Assembly: GCF_910592395.1 (NCBI RefSeq)
Contig: NC_088323.1
Coordinates: 15,671,501-15,735,500, forward strand
DNA from: Lineus longissimus
Lineage: Eukaryota; Nemertea; Pilidiophora; Heteronemertea; Lineidae
Length of the DNA: 64,000 nucleotides
Direction of reading: 5' to 3'
Position 1 is the stretch's first letter, and every line of letters begins with the position of its first letter. The notes beneath the pieces are model-generated. The model had not been told where the DNA came from. It saw only the letters and a program-made list of their open reading frames with translations, and did no database searches. The position numbers and the translations under genes were made by a program. Of the stretch, positions 24,177 through 35,637 are shown piece by piece.

Positions 24177-24288
24177 AAATTTGTGCAGACCCATGACAAT
24201 TCTGGTTCCGGTACAGTTTGTCGCATTCCATATGGGCTGCGCGTTGGCCGATCCTGCATTCACGACGCACCGCACCCACAGTTACAAG

Positions 24289-24550
24289 GAAGAGACTAGA
24301 GAAGCAGCTCCAGGACAGATTGCCGCGAAAATTTATAAATAGTTCGGGAAACTTATAACATCCTCTTGCAGCATCCTCTTGCAAACAGGGACTACTCCTT
24401 ACGCATCTTTCTGATTGAGGGAGTAAACATATCGAGGCCACATATCGAGTGATCGATGGCCGGATTTGTCAGGATGTCAAGCCAGCTTCCCAAACTATTT
24501 ATAAATTTTCGCGGCAATCTGTCCTGGACCTGCTTCTCTAGCCTCTTCCC
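24289..24550. mobile_element. Inverted-repeat element, ~65-bp arms
   Basis: Left arm 24289-24354 (CAGGACAGATTGCCGCGAAA) and right arm 24478-24550 (TTTCGCGGCAATCTGTCCTG) are near-perfect reverse complements around a ~120-bp loop. Confidence 0.8.
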
Positions 24551-25080
24551 AGTTACAACGTCGGACGTGATTCCCATTGTTTCCTTCCTCGTGACGCAAT
24601 TATTTCATGACGTCATGAGCCATTGACCATTCATACAAGTAGATTTATTCACACCGGCGCCACTGAAGTGCGGGTGTGGGACATCATGTATTTAAAAATC
24701 GTCTGCTATCGGGGAAAGTGTAAACTGTTGATGAATTTGCTGATGAAAATGTTGATGGGGGCCCTCTAACTTTGGTGGCTTGACATTTGTTTGTTTTAAA
24801 ATATTTTTCAATCAAATTGCGCTATGTTATACTTTAGAGGAATCTAGTGAGATGGTAAAAAGGAAAATAGCAAATATTTTATATGAATAGGTGATTTTGA
24901 TCAAAGAGTGGAGGCCATTTTTTTAGGTTTTCGAGATGCGCCGATCGGCTTTTAGATTCTGTTGAAGGGTCCTAGTACTTACAGATTATCAGCGTTGTTC
25001 CAAAAATCGAAGACAGATCGAGTTTTCACCCATCCCTATTCCTATTCGTTGTTCTGTAGGGATGCCCCCAGCAGTTTAAA
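24551..25080. other. No feature recognised
   Basis: AT-rich sequence with no long open frame, repeat match or exon-like stretch that I could support. Confidence 0.5.
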
Positions 25081-25119
25081 TGTCCTAGGAATGTATTAGC
25101 GTCTTTTTCTCGCGCGGAG

Positions 25120-25860
25120 TTGCATTGGACACTCTGTCGTATGTCACATCCTTCGAAGTACAAGGGACACACGATCTGCACCCTCGCGAGACGAGTTGCC
25201 CATACCAGGTAATGCCAAATCAGTTGTCTCGTATCAGTTACCCCCAAGACTAACACTGGAGGAACAGGGTTGTCCGCTTCACTGCCCTTCACTTCGCGTC
25301 TCTCTACGAGACTAAATCGGACGCTCTGTAATGTCACATCCTTCGAACTCCAGGGACACATAGATACACACATTGAGCGACAGTTATTAAAACACACATT
25401 GAGCGCCAGTTATTTTTAATAATCTCACTTTTCGAGAGTGTCCCCCACGCTGGGAGACCGAAGGACAAGAGACAAAGGCTGATGATATGTTATTCTGGAT
25501 TGAAACGGGATGCAAATTAAGTTACGGTACAGACTGAGCTATTTCGTCCCTGTCCGCAGGCGTGAGGTATTTTGATGAGGAAGGTGCATTTGGTGTCGTT
25601 TGGTAAGTGCATAAATCTAACTTTTCGAGAGTGTCCCCCACGCTGAGAGACCGAAGGACAAGAGACAAAGCCTGATGATATGGCAACTTTTATTGGGCAA
25701 GTATATAATATATAGGCTACATGTACTACAAAACTTAGAATTAGTGGCCGGCATGCGGAATCAGAAAAAAGGAGTGATCAGCACACTTATTGACCGAAGG
25801 ACAAGAGACGAAGGTTATGATATGACAACATTTATTTGGCAAGTACATACATATGAATAA
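25120..25860. repeat. Local direct repeats
   Basis: CTTTTCGAGAGTGTCCCCCA with GACCGAAGGACAAGAGACAA occurs at 25427 and 25620, and partly at 25793. TGTCACATCCTTCGAA with GGGACAC occurs at 25143 and 25331. Decayed tandem structure of about 190 bp. Confidence 0.65.
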
Positions 25861-26880
25861 TGCAAAACTTGGAATACAATAACACAACGTTGATACTGCT
25901 GACGCCGCTTGAGCCGCTTGAGCAAGCGTGTCAAGGGATCAGATGTTGGGTCAGTGCGGGATGGAGGGTGGTGCACTGTGAGTGTCGATAAGGATGGGGG
26001 GGGGGGGGGCAAATGATCATAGCATAATAACAATTGAACAATATGCAAGTCATAAGTAACCGTGACCGCTTTCAAGGTGGCAAGAACTGATTGCTGACCA
26101 AAACAATGACATATTCTGTTAACACCAATGGAGCATTCTCTTGTACTGTATTTTAGCCCAAAACCGCCCAATCAAAATGGTGCAGAGACTCGATTGACGT
26201 TTATTGTCTTCAAGAGGAAATTGCTCTCAAAACTGATATGGGCCTATAGTATAAATAATATCCTACCTAAAATATAGGCCTTCTGTTAAATTAGGCCTGC
26301 CTTAAGAAAAAATAAAGAAAAGCTACAACCAATTCCTCTTGAAAACAATTATGTCAATAAGGCTCATCGATGCATCATTTGAGTAAAACAATGTAGAAAC
26401 ACATTTTTGCTGTGATCAAGAAATAGCTCCATTGTTGTAATGTTGCACTTCTTGTGCTGTGAAATACATGTAGTTCAGATATCCGTTAAATGGATTGCCA
26501 CATTGAAAACGGAACAAGAAATAGCAATATTCTGGATCAGCGAGTACATACATGAAGTGCTATTGATTTCAGGAATAAGCACACATTTTGCAAGGTTCAC
26601 TTTTAACAGAGAGTAACAATGTTTGCTGTTTAATTTTCAGGGTCGAAAACAGGCGAGTGTCAACCCATTCTGAGCCAACAGCATGAATTACAACAAGAAA
26701 AAGGGTCAATTCCGTTGGGAAATGCTGTTCCATGATCATGGCTCTTGACTACTGGTCTGGAATAGAAAGGGAAGATTTATATACAAAGAAACATTGAAAT
26801 ATACAATTTAAGAAATTGAAGTATTTGATCATTTTTCATGACGTTTTTTTTTAAATCATGGCACTAATAAGATGAATAAA
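25861..26880. other. No gene recognised
   Basis: Contains a run of about 12-13 G at 25997-26009; otherwise AT-rich sequence with no support for coding. Confidence 0.5.
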
Positions 26881-27156
26881 TTAAATTGATTTGTGAGGCA
26901 ATGGTGGTAAACCTGCCTCGGGTTTGTCCCAACATCAGTCACATGATGACGGACCTAAAGCCTCATTTCATCAACTGTAGCCATGCTTATCTCATTTACC
27001 TCAATTGTGTTCCACAAATCTGGCATCCTAAATATTTATCTCTCAGAAGTGGCCTCGATCGCGTTAGCTCGATTCTTGGGACGGGACAGCGAAATCACAG
27101 GAGATGGAGCAATCCACCTGAAAAAATTGGAGACAATTCGAATGCTGCTTCAGTTA

Positions 27157-27237
27157 ACAATGGGCGATCTGTTCAGGAGACGTCTTTCAAATCGCCCATT
27201 GTTTCATAAACGAGAGCTGGACCGACAGTTCCAGCTC
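27157..27237. other. Two adjacent stem-loops
   Basis: ACAATGGGCGAT (27157-27168) pairs exactly with ATCGCCCATTGT (27191-27202); GAGCTGGA (27214-27221) pairs with TCCAGCTC (27230-27237). They lie in a 300-bp stretch open in two frames. Function unknown. Confidence 0.4.
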
Positions 27238-27654
27238 CTCTTCGCAGATTTCCTTCTTCCAATGCATACATCGCGTTTTGTCTCGACCACACTTGCATAG
27301 CTATTTACTTTAAGGTCACGTGCAGGTCTTATTGGTAATTGCTGGGGTGAAACATGGTACTGCGGGACAGACTTACATGTCCACAAAACGCAATGTCACT
27401 GCTGGACTGATTTACAAGTCCACAAAACGCAGAATGGGACATGGACATCATTACCCCAGCAAGAACCCAATGTAACCCCACAAATAGGGCCGTTTATAAT
27501 GTTTAAGACATGTTTATACATCAACAATGCTGAAGCTATTGCCTGCAGTGACCTTGCTAATGATTTTTATGTGGGAGGGGCCAGGGACCGTGACTATTGA
27601 TAAAGTCCTCACGATATTATATTCGTCAACAATGGGGCACAGACTTTCAGATAT

Positions 27655-27976
27655 TTTCGTGACTGACCTATATTACCAGTACAGTCCAATATATATTTCT
27701 TTTTTTTGACTGACCTCTATTACCAGTACAGTCCAATATCATTCTATTTTTCGTGACTGACCTATATTACCAGTACAGTCCAATATATATTTCTTTTTTT
27801 TGACTGACCTCTATTACCAGTACAGTCCAATATCATTCTATTCTTCGTGACTGACCTATATTACCAGTACAGTCCAATACATATTTCATTTTTCGTGACT
27901 GACCTATATTACCAGTACAGTCCAATATATATTTTATTTTTCGTGACTGACCTATATTACCAGTACAGTCCAAAGA
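27655..27976. repeat. 47-bp tandem repeat, about seven units
   Basis: Units GACTGACCTATATTACCAGT plus ACAGTCCAATAT at 27661, 27708, 27755 and onward. Confidence 0.92.
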
Positions 27977-28363
27977 TACTATTTAGTCTGTATATTATTC
28001 TAGGGCTGGGGTGGGGGATGGGGAAACTCTCCAGTGACAAACTGTTTGATTGTCATTCTGGTAAAAAACACACGTCCAAAGGGGAAATTTATTCTGATCA
28101 TAACTTTTTACAATGCTCGAAAAAAAACTTTTAAAATGTTCATGTGGCGAGTCGCCACATGTACCGACTATACCTGTGGATCTAAATATATATATCATCA
28201 TTGAAATCCTCAGAGAAATTAAACCAAGACAAAAGGGTTCCATGCCCTTGGTTTCCATGTACCGCGAACGATGCTAACGATAGGATTTAGCTGACAGGAT
28301 TTGGCCACATGAACCCCTCCGTGTCCAGAAGACGCGGGGGTCGTCAGATCAATTTGAAACCGC

Positions 28364-28835
28364 CATGGACATCACTTCTTCCCCCTCACAAGTCGGTCGC
28401 GATGACCTCCATGTGCAAACCATTTTGGCTGTGGATGCTCCTGGTAACCCATGTCGCCTAACCAGACATAGCGCGCTGCCTGACTAGAAGTTACCGCCTC
28501 TGAGACCCAGGGTTGAGACACTGGGGTCTGCCCCTAGCTGACAGGTGGATGGAGATCCATATCATAGAGCATACCAACCGTACATAACCGGCTGGACTGG
28601 TACACCCTATCAGGCTCAGACTCCCCAACGAAGTCTATTGAGCGCAGCCGCAGCGCCAGTTAATATGGATGGATTTACGTCGTCAAATAACTGTCGACCT
28701 GATGAGCATTCGTTCACGGCACATAGAGTTTATCGGGGTTGGGGGCGAAGAGACAAGACCAGGAACTCCTATGGGGTCGCGGGCGCAATGCAACCCGAGG
28801 AACGAGATGCACCCAAAGTACAAACTCGAAAATAA
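28364..28835 (+). CDS. Candidate small two-exon gene, unrecognised
   Basis: An ATG at 28364 lies in strong context (CCGCCATGG) and opens about 25 codons (MDITSSPSQVGRDDLHVQTI) up to a possible donor GTAAC near 28444. A second open stretch (28545-28835) follows an acceptor-like CCCCTAGCTGACAG. It encodes YITGWTGTPYQAQTP, RSLLSAAAAPVNMDGFTSSN and a basic C terminus ending VQTRK. The obvious donor and acceptor do not share phase (one base over), so the join is unproven. The block is richer in GC than its surroundings and does not match any repeat in the window. I do not recognise the protein; chance open frames are possible. Confidence 0.25.
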
Positions 28836-29136
28836 CTGGCTCATCCTTCGCCATAGGTGTCAAGTATGTACCACTTATACAGACAGGCGTCATTAACGTT
28901 GGGTAACACCTCACAAGGAGCAATACCAAGCATTTTCAAGACCTCATATTTAGCGAAAAGGTGTGACAACAATGATAATATATCAGATCCAATACCAGTC
29001 CCTTGACCAAACCCAACCATTTATTGAAACTTCAAAGGACGTCGGGGCTTCTGAAAGAAAAAGTATTGGCCATGACAGCTCGGTAGATAGATCGAAGTGA
29101 TAGATGGGCTAACTGTCTATCTGAAAAGGGGTAGCG

Positions 29137-29931
29137 AATTTTTTTTCCTGAACCTTTTGGGCACAAAAGTGTACATTTGTACAGGGACTTTCAGCCAATC
29201 ACATTTCGACAAATACATGACGTCAGAAGTCTTAAAAACTTTAGAGCAGTTGGTAGAGCGCTCGTCAAAAATGGCAGAATACGATGTTCGATCCAAAGGT
29301 CGCGAGTTCGAATCCGGTTGTGGACAACATTTTTCTTTTTCTTTTTTACTCTTTAGATTTTATTTTTATAACGCCTTTTTCCCTTGTTATTTAGATTTTA
29401 GATATTTGAGTTATTTCTGCTGCCTGCAAGATACCTACAGAAAGGACAATAACAATAGCCCATCTCCAAGATCCAAGGGATAGTCCTTCAGAATCAGATA
29501 TCATATTGAGCATGAATATACAATGAGACTTGTCCCAAAACCAATCCTAAACCCTCGCTTCCGCCCCACCGCACTCCCGCAATCAGCAGAAAAAGTTAAG
29601 AAGAAAAAACCTGCTACAGGCTAAAAAGCCTATTTGCAGTAATATATGTATGTATGTATGTATGTATGTGAATGGTCTTCCTCCAGTAGGAATATGTTTC
29701 TCTGCAATGAGACTTGTCTTTCGATACTGCCTCGTGTGTATGGTCTTCCTCCAGTATATTTTTATACTGTATGCCTCAAATTTGATTAACAAGCACAAAA
29801 CAATACAAGCTTACTTCTAAGTTTCATGATGACGCCTCGATGACGAGACAGATTTATCGGATTCTGATTGGCTGAGAACCTGTGTACAAATGTACACTGT
29901 ACTGCCCGAAAGATTCAGGAAAAAATTAGCG
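29137..29931. mobile_element. ~795-bp element with ~65-bp TIRs
   Basis: Left arm 29137-29203 (AAGTGTACATTTGTACAGGG ... CAGCCAATCA) matches right arm 29865-29931 in reverse (TGATTGGCTGAGAACCTGTG, GTACAAATGTACAC). The interior holds a tRNA-like SINE head and a TATG microsatellite (about 29646-29670). Confidence 0.75.
29243..29350 (+). mobile_element. tRNA-like SINE head
   Basis: AGAGCAGTTGGTAGAGCGCT resembles a tRNA D arm/A box, and GAGTTCGAATCC (about 29303) is a near-perfect B box. A T-rich tract follows. No paired acceptor stem, so not called a tRNA. Confidence 0.45.
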
Positions 29932-30234
29932 GGCGGGCGATTAAGCAGGCGCATACAGTTGGATATTAAAATGGTAACAAAATGGCCGAAATTTATCTTC
30001 CCACACCATCTTTATAAGAGCTATAGGTAAAACTCAATGGTGACCAGATTATTACTGCTCCCGAAAGAAATTTTAAGTAGCCCAAGTCTTTTGTTGGCTG
30101 CTGCTTTGCTGCGACTTTCAGCAGCCTCCTACGACGGCACAAGGATATCATTGAAAGCCACCACGTGACCGCAGGGCCAATGCATTGGTGTCATTATTCA
30201 CATTTATCATCTTCGTGACCACGCCAAAACATAC

Positions 30235-30518
30235 TTAAAGGTGACATGCATGCATAAAAACCCCAAACGACCAAGTTAGAAAACACAAACGCCCGACCAA
30301 CAAACGACAAACTGCACCTGAAACATGATAGACGATCAGCGACAGGTCTCACTTGACTGCACAAACACAAGTTCATTGACGAGACAGGTCACAGAGAAAG
30401 AAAAAAAGAAAAAATATTCCTCGAGCGGGTTCGAACTCGGAACCCTCGCCACTTCATCCTTTCCGTCTTTTCTAATTTTGCCGTTAGGGTTTTTATGCAT
30501 GCATGTCAGCTTTAAAGG
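30235..30518. mobile_element. Inverted-repeat element
   Basis: AGGTGACATGCATGCATAAA at the left and TTTATGCATGCATGTCAGCT at the right are near complements. It encloses a B-box-like GAGTTCGAACCC on the minus strand (about 30429). Confidence 0.6.
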
Positions 30519-30800
30519 GACAACCTGGGCGTGGGATTTACCTGGCCAGGAGGATAATACCTCTGCTTGTCACCATGCGCCGCCACTTATCTCAAATAAC
30601 GATTTTCGCCAGTGTGCGAGGCAGTTTTGGACATGACCCGTGAAATTCAGGCAGGCCTAAGGTTACACCCAGTTTTTGTGCACTGTTTATTGCAGTTCAA
30701 TGATGTATTTCAATTTTCCTGTTTGGACTGAGAAGTCACGGTTCTACTGGAAGCCATTTTTGTAGGAAAAACCGCCATATCTCATGCCACAGTTGTCCAT
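30516..30800. mobile_element. TTAA-flanked MITE, third copy
   Basis: Same family as the two intron copies at 7720 and 36088 (AAGGGACAACCTGGGCG start; CAGTTGTCCAT end), flanked by TTAA at 30512-30515 and 30801-30804. Confidence 0.75.
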
Positions 30801-31259
30801 TTAATACCACTGAATACAAGAGGGGGTAGGCATATCACTAAACCATGGTCATTTCATAACACAGGCCTGGGGACAACTGGCAGGGTTTATCAAAGCTCTG
30901 AAGTTGGCAGCACAGAGGTGAAATGAGACGATTGGTAATTTCTGTCATGTCTTCATGTAAATGTCTCTGAACTACTTCGATTGTATGCCTTATCTTTCTG
31001 ATCCGGTCAAGGTCCTCATCATACATATCACATGTCACAGTATCAATTGCTGATTGGTTCAGAGATAGAATGTGTTATGAGCACGTGACACATTGACACC
31101 AAGTACGTGGCGTGTGACGTCATAAAACATGGCAGACATGACCGATCGTCTCATTTTCTTGCTGCCAGAACGATATAGTACCATAGATAGGGTATGGGCT
31201 AACAGTAGTGTCCTCCTTTCAAAGGTCAGCTGAGCCGAGTGTGGAATTATTCAGAACAG

Positions 31260-31439
31260 CAGTGGCGGATTTAGGGGCGTCCCGCACGAGTCATCCCTCT
31301 TTGATATTTTAGGGCACCACTGCTCAAGAACCCTCCCCCTCATTTTCAGGATTGCACCTTCGGCTCTATCATGAGTTCATTGGTGGGGCAGCGCCCCCCC
31401 CACCCCCGCTTCTTTCCCAAATTTCTGGATCCGCCACTG
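31260..31439. mobile_element. hAT-like MITE
   Basis: Ends CAGTGGCGGATTTAG and CTGGATCCGCCACTG are inverted repeats of the CAGTGGCGGATCCAG type common in hAT elements. The flanking 8-mers match only 5 of 8, so the target duplication is decayed. Confidence 0.65.
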
Positions 31440-32220
31440 CTGCAGAGATGAGAAGTTTCAAAAGAACACATATATGTGCGATAAAGGAAGTTTCGATAGA
31501 GAAAAATAACTCACCACGTGGTGTTCACGTCGTATCTTGTGATAAACCGGTTGGGCAGCATTGGGTGTGCGAGACAGGAAAACGTGTCTGGCGTCTGCAA
31601 GAAATGAAAATGAAAAGATAAGATAAGATTGTACATTGTATCAGACAATAGTCGCAAAATTTGGGGAGAAAAAGTTGTGGAGAAATCAGGCTGAACTCAC
31701 CAATATTGAACCAGTGCTTCGACTTGGCGTCAACACAACTGAACGCTTGTGTTCCCAAAACCGGTGTGTCATACCAGGAGCACAGCCAAATTCAACGGCT
31801 CGCATTGAGTAGGTTACGTCAGAGAGGTTACCAAACCACTCATCTATTCAAATTGTGATTTTCAATCAAATTCATTGACCCATACACGAAAATGCTCACG
31901 ATTTAAAGCTGATTGGTCAAATACTGAGATCACGGTCGGGTGATTAGGAGTCGGACAACAAGTGACATAACTTCGCGGAAACTTGGCTTTTGTGGTATTT
32001 TCAAACGAGTCTACGTGACGTAACATGATTGTTGAAATTTATAACCAGTAGTATTCACACATGGCAAAACATTTTTAATTCAAGTTCAAGTTTTTTAACT
32101 CCCTATATATTATTTCCCAGCTAATCCCATTGTTTAGCCCGATAATCCCGCTAATTAGCATTCAGGGGCCTATGCCTGGAGAAGGCTAGCGCCATCGATC
32201 GATGCTTGCGCTATCTAAAG
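31440..32220. other. No gene recognised
   Basis: AT-rich; short open frames only. No repeat match inside the window noticed. Confidence 0.45.
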
Positions 32221-32221
32221 T

Positions 32222-32911
32222 TTCCAAAGTGAATGCATGAGGACAATCCATTTGTGTCGTATATCACTGGAAACGCCCGATTTCCCTGATTCTGCAGGAT
32301 GTCAAATCGGGCATTTTATTTCTTTAAATAAATCATAAGCGTCGCATTTGCTCCTAGCTCTGTTCACCATCCCAAATGGCAATATTGCCAATTGGGCCGG
32401 ACAATCACGAAAACCCCCAAATGTTATACATTTCGTCCTGAATAATTCTAAGACAAAGAAAACGTCCCCTTCTTCTCGATTTAATTCAAAAAAGTCAGTT
32501 TTAACACTACTGCACAAATATAGAGTGGTCTTAAAGTTCCATTTGGATAGAGATTTGACGGACTGATTTGGAAATTCATTCCAACCATGCAACTGTTTCA
32601 GAAATGAGAAAAAGCTCCTGGGTGTCATGACATGCATGGTGTGTCTTGCCTCTGCATTTTTGTACTCAGACATGTCAGAGGGTTTTAAACTTTCATATCA
32701 TTGAAGAAATAATTCATTCCAATCTACAAGTATATCAATCACATCATTTATTTAAAAATCGTCTGCTAGGACATACAGGACAACGTCGGTGGAGACAGTT
32801 GTGACATTTCAATTTTCATTGCATAGAGATTTGACGGACTGATTTTGAATTCATTCCAACCATGCAACTGTTTCAGAAATGAGAAAAAGCTCCTGGGTGT
32901 CATGACATGCA
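32222..32911. repeat. Dispersed repeat with ~90-bp direct duplication
   Basis: AGAGATTTGACGGACTGATT with ATTCATTCCAACCATGCAAC and GAGAAAAAGCTCCTGGGTGT occurs at 32551-32641 and 32825-32911. On the minus strand the first copy reads HGWNEFPNQSVKSLSKWNFK, loosely like the end of a LINE/reverse-transcriptase tail; that reading is weak. The left part matches 12.8-12.9 kb. Confidence 0.5.
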
Positions 32912-33035
32912 TTCAATTATTATTTCACCACAAAGAGCTGCTTCTGTCAGCAGATACAGCTACCGGGGCGGGGACTATTTCTTTATTGGGCCTTATTGTT
33001 CAGCGTCTCCAAGGAATTCTATTTTTAGAGTCCAA

Positions 33036-33190
33036 TGGGGGGGGGGGTTGGGGGGGGGCCTTCCCCCCAATGTACTGACTAAAACCTGTCACTTTCAGAG
33101 AACGGGGGAGGGGGTTTGGGGGACTCATCCCCCAATGTACTGGCTAAATATGTCAGAAGGACGGGGGTTTGGGGGGGCTCCCCCATGTCA
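33036..33190 (+). repeat. G-rich duplicated segment
   Basis: Two to three related ~70-bp units with long G runs (33038-33060, 33102-33122, 33160-33178) separated by CCCCCAATGTACTG. Multiple G runs on one strand could form G-quadruplexes. Confidence 0.7.
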
Positions 33191-34164
33191 AACAGTTGTG
33201 TGAGTTCACTAGAGCTTGCTCTTTACATATTAAAGAGGATATAGCACCACTCATGGGTCTTCTTTCCGCGCCTTGGTTTCAAATAGTTTTGGAAAGCCAA
33301 TTCAATTACAAATCAAATGTATATATCCTTACTATACCTCAAGGTTATTCTTGTACGCCATAGCACTTGCAGCTGATCAGCAGACTATGAAATAAGAAGT
33401 TGAAGAAAGAGCATAAACGTCAAAATTCCCGCAAAAAGACACACATGACATACATGTGATCAAATAGTTGATGCATACTAGATTTACAAAGTGCAAATCG
33501 ACGGCTACGGCCAACTAAGAAATCTCGGGAAACGGGTCACTCACCCGAGTCATGAAATCTATTTTTGCCGGTTTGAGTTTCGCAACTTTTTTGGAGTTGG
33601 GTCTTTGTTTCTTGTTGTTTTTTTACCGATTTCGTCAATAATAATCTATCTAGGAGAAAATGAAGCAACTACTGTTCATATTTGTGATTTGTAGCATCTT
33701 TTGTGGTAGGTTATAGTGTAAAAATGTTTTGTAACTTCCTACAAATGACGAAAAGATTCAAATCCGAGAACACAGAGCCTAGAGGCCCAAATCATCAAGG
33801 GCGTTTAAGGGTTAGACATGTACAACTTCTCTCTAATCAGTTTCAGGGCCTATTCATATTCTGTGAAGATTCACATGAAGGGCCAGAATCTGTTTATTTA
33901 GTAGTTAAACGCTGTTTTAAGCTAAACACCCTTTATGAATTTGGCCCAGAATGTTTAAAAAGGCCATAGGCCGAAAGAGTCATACCAAACAGCGGCCACC
34001 AGGTAACTGGTTTTAAAGCATATATCTAAAGTCATCAATTTACAGGTTGCCGGGGGCCTATGTAACACAACAGCATGTAGCTCAGTGTTTATCATTTTTA
34101 TATAAAAAAAGTAGAAGAAAATAATCCAGACAACGGGCCTTGCACCACTCACCAGGATTACGGG

Positions 34165-34577
34165 GCAACTCGGCCTATTACCAACTCGGCCTGGGTTATT
34201 AATCATTGGTTTATTGGCATAAGTTTTCCTTGTATTGTTTTTTTTTGTTGCTATATATATAGGCCTACTATTTATTCATTCCTGGTAGAAATTTGAAGAG
34301 AATTCATCAAGATTTGGAGGAGAAATTCACAAATCACAGTCATGAATGTGCATTTGGAGTGCTACCGCGACTTTTCCACACTCGCCGCCGTTATTTCATG
34401 GATTTCTCCTTCAAATCCCAATGGATTTTCTTCTAATTTCCAACAGGAATGAATACATAGTAGGCCTATATATGCGAACAAAAAACAAAAAAATATAAGA
34501 AAAGCTTATGCCAATAAACTAATGATTTATAACCCAGGCCGAGTTGGTAGGCCGAGTTGGTAATAGGCCGAGTTGGT
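34165..34577. mobile_element. Foldback element with long TIRs
   Basis: Arms of about 130-140 bp. Both ends carry repeated CCAACTCGGCCTATTA / CCAACTCGGCC words, then GTTTATTGGCATAAG, TATATATAGGCCTACTAT and ATTCATTCCTG. The centre is short. Only in arm B. Confidence 0.85.
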
Positions 34578-35410
34578 CATACACCCTCACCAGGGTCCAC
34601 AGTCTGCCATCATCATGGCATAGCCATAGGCCTATTGACGATTTTGATGAAGTTTGTTTTCGCGCGGACCAGCAGTCATGTATTTCACCTTGGGTTGAAC
34701 AAAGGAGCGCCATGTCTCTAGGCATTGTCCGTAAGTTGCTGCGCGTCTGGCCTAGGCCTTCTGATGTGTTCTGAGTGTGCGCATTTGATTTGTTTAGGCT
34801 CTGATTCATCGATAAGGCGTTGGCCTATAGCCTACAAACAACTCCTGGCATGCGACCACACATGGCATGAGCTGGCTTTCCTTTGCTAGTCTGTTGTGGT
34901 ATCAAGATTACATCTTTTATTCATGACACTTGGCCTTGCCTAAGCTGCAGTGCTGTAGTAGTGGCTCAAGCAAGTGTCTTTGCCTAACACACCCGATTCG
35001 TAATTGAGAAGCTGTTGTTTCGACTAGACCGGGGCATAAATATACTGTGCTCCGAGAATGTTGTATACATTCTGTATAAGATTTTACATTTATTTAAGGG
35101 TTGAACACAGGTACCGCTATTTTGGCGAGACCTCCAAATCCTAGAGCAATGAAAACTCTTTCCAAATAAATTGGATGCTCATTTAAAACCCTGGAGGCTG
35201 TTCTCTTGAAAACAAAGAACAGACTTCAGCCCTTGAAATGAGAATTCACTACGTTTGAAGAAGTTTTAATTGCATTAGGATTTTGAGGTCTAGCCAAAAT
35301 GGTGATACCTACGTCCACCCTTAGAATCACAGGCAACCCAAGCACATGTCTCAAAAAGCATAACCTGCCTAATGACAGCCACACTAACCTCTCGCTCTAT
35401 CTTGTAACAG

Positions 35411-35637
35411 GCGTCTTTTGTGGTCTCTGCAATGAGTGTTTCTACAATGGTAACTTCACCGAGGGTGAGTCTGTCAACATCAACGATGCCAAGATGGACG
35501 AGTTCAGGAGACGGATCGCCAGACTAGGTCTCGGCTTCAAGGATTATCTTAAGAACCAGAAAGCGTGCCTCGAGGCTGAGAGACACAATGACGGAGAGGT
35601 TGCTAATCTTGGGACAGCGACTGGACGGAGTTGTGCG
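35411..35637 (+). CDS. Exon of Cys-rich gene, arm B
   Basis: 227 nt encoding VFCGLCNECFYNGNFTEGES and MDEFRRRIARLGLGFKDYLK; ends GRSCA in phase 0. Confidence 0.6.

Noticed and set aside
26886-27300. Overlapping open frames of about 105 codons
   Set aside because: Two frames are open at once, no domain is recognisable and no clear splice sites were found; only the stem-loops are reported.
32302-32673. LINE reverse-transcriptase tail
   Set aside because: Similarity in the HGWNEFPNQSVKSL stretch is too short, and the region is a duplicated repeat; left as unassigned repeat.
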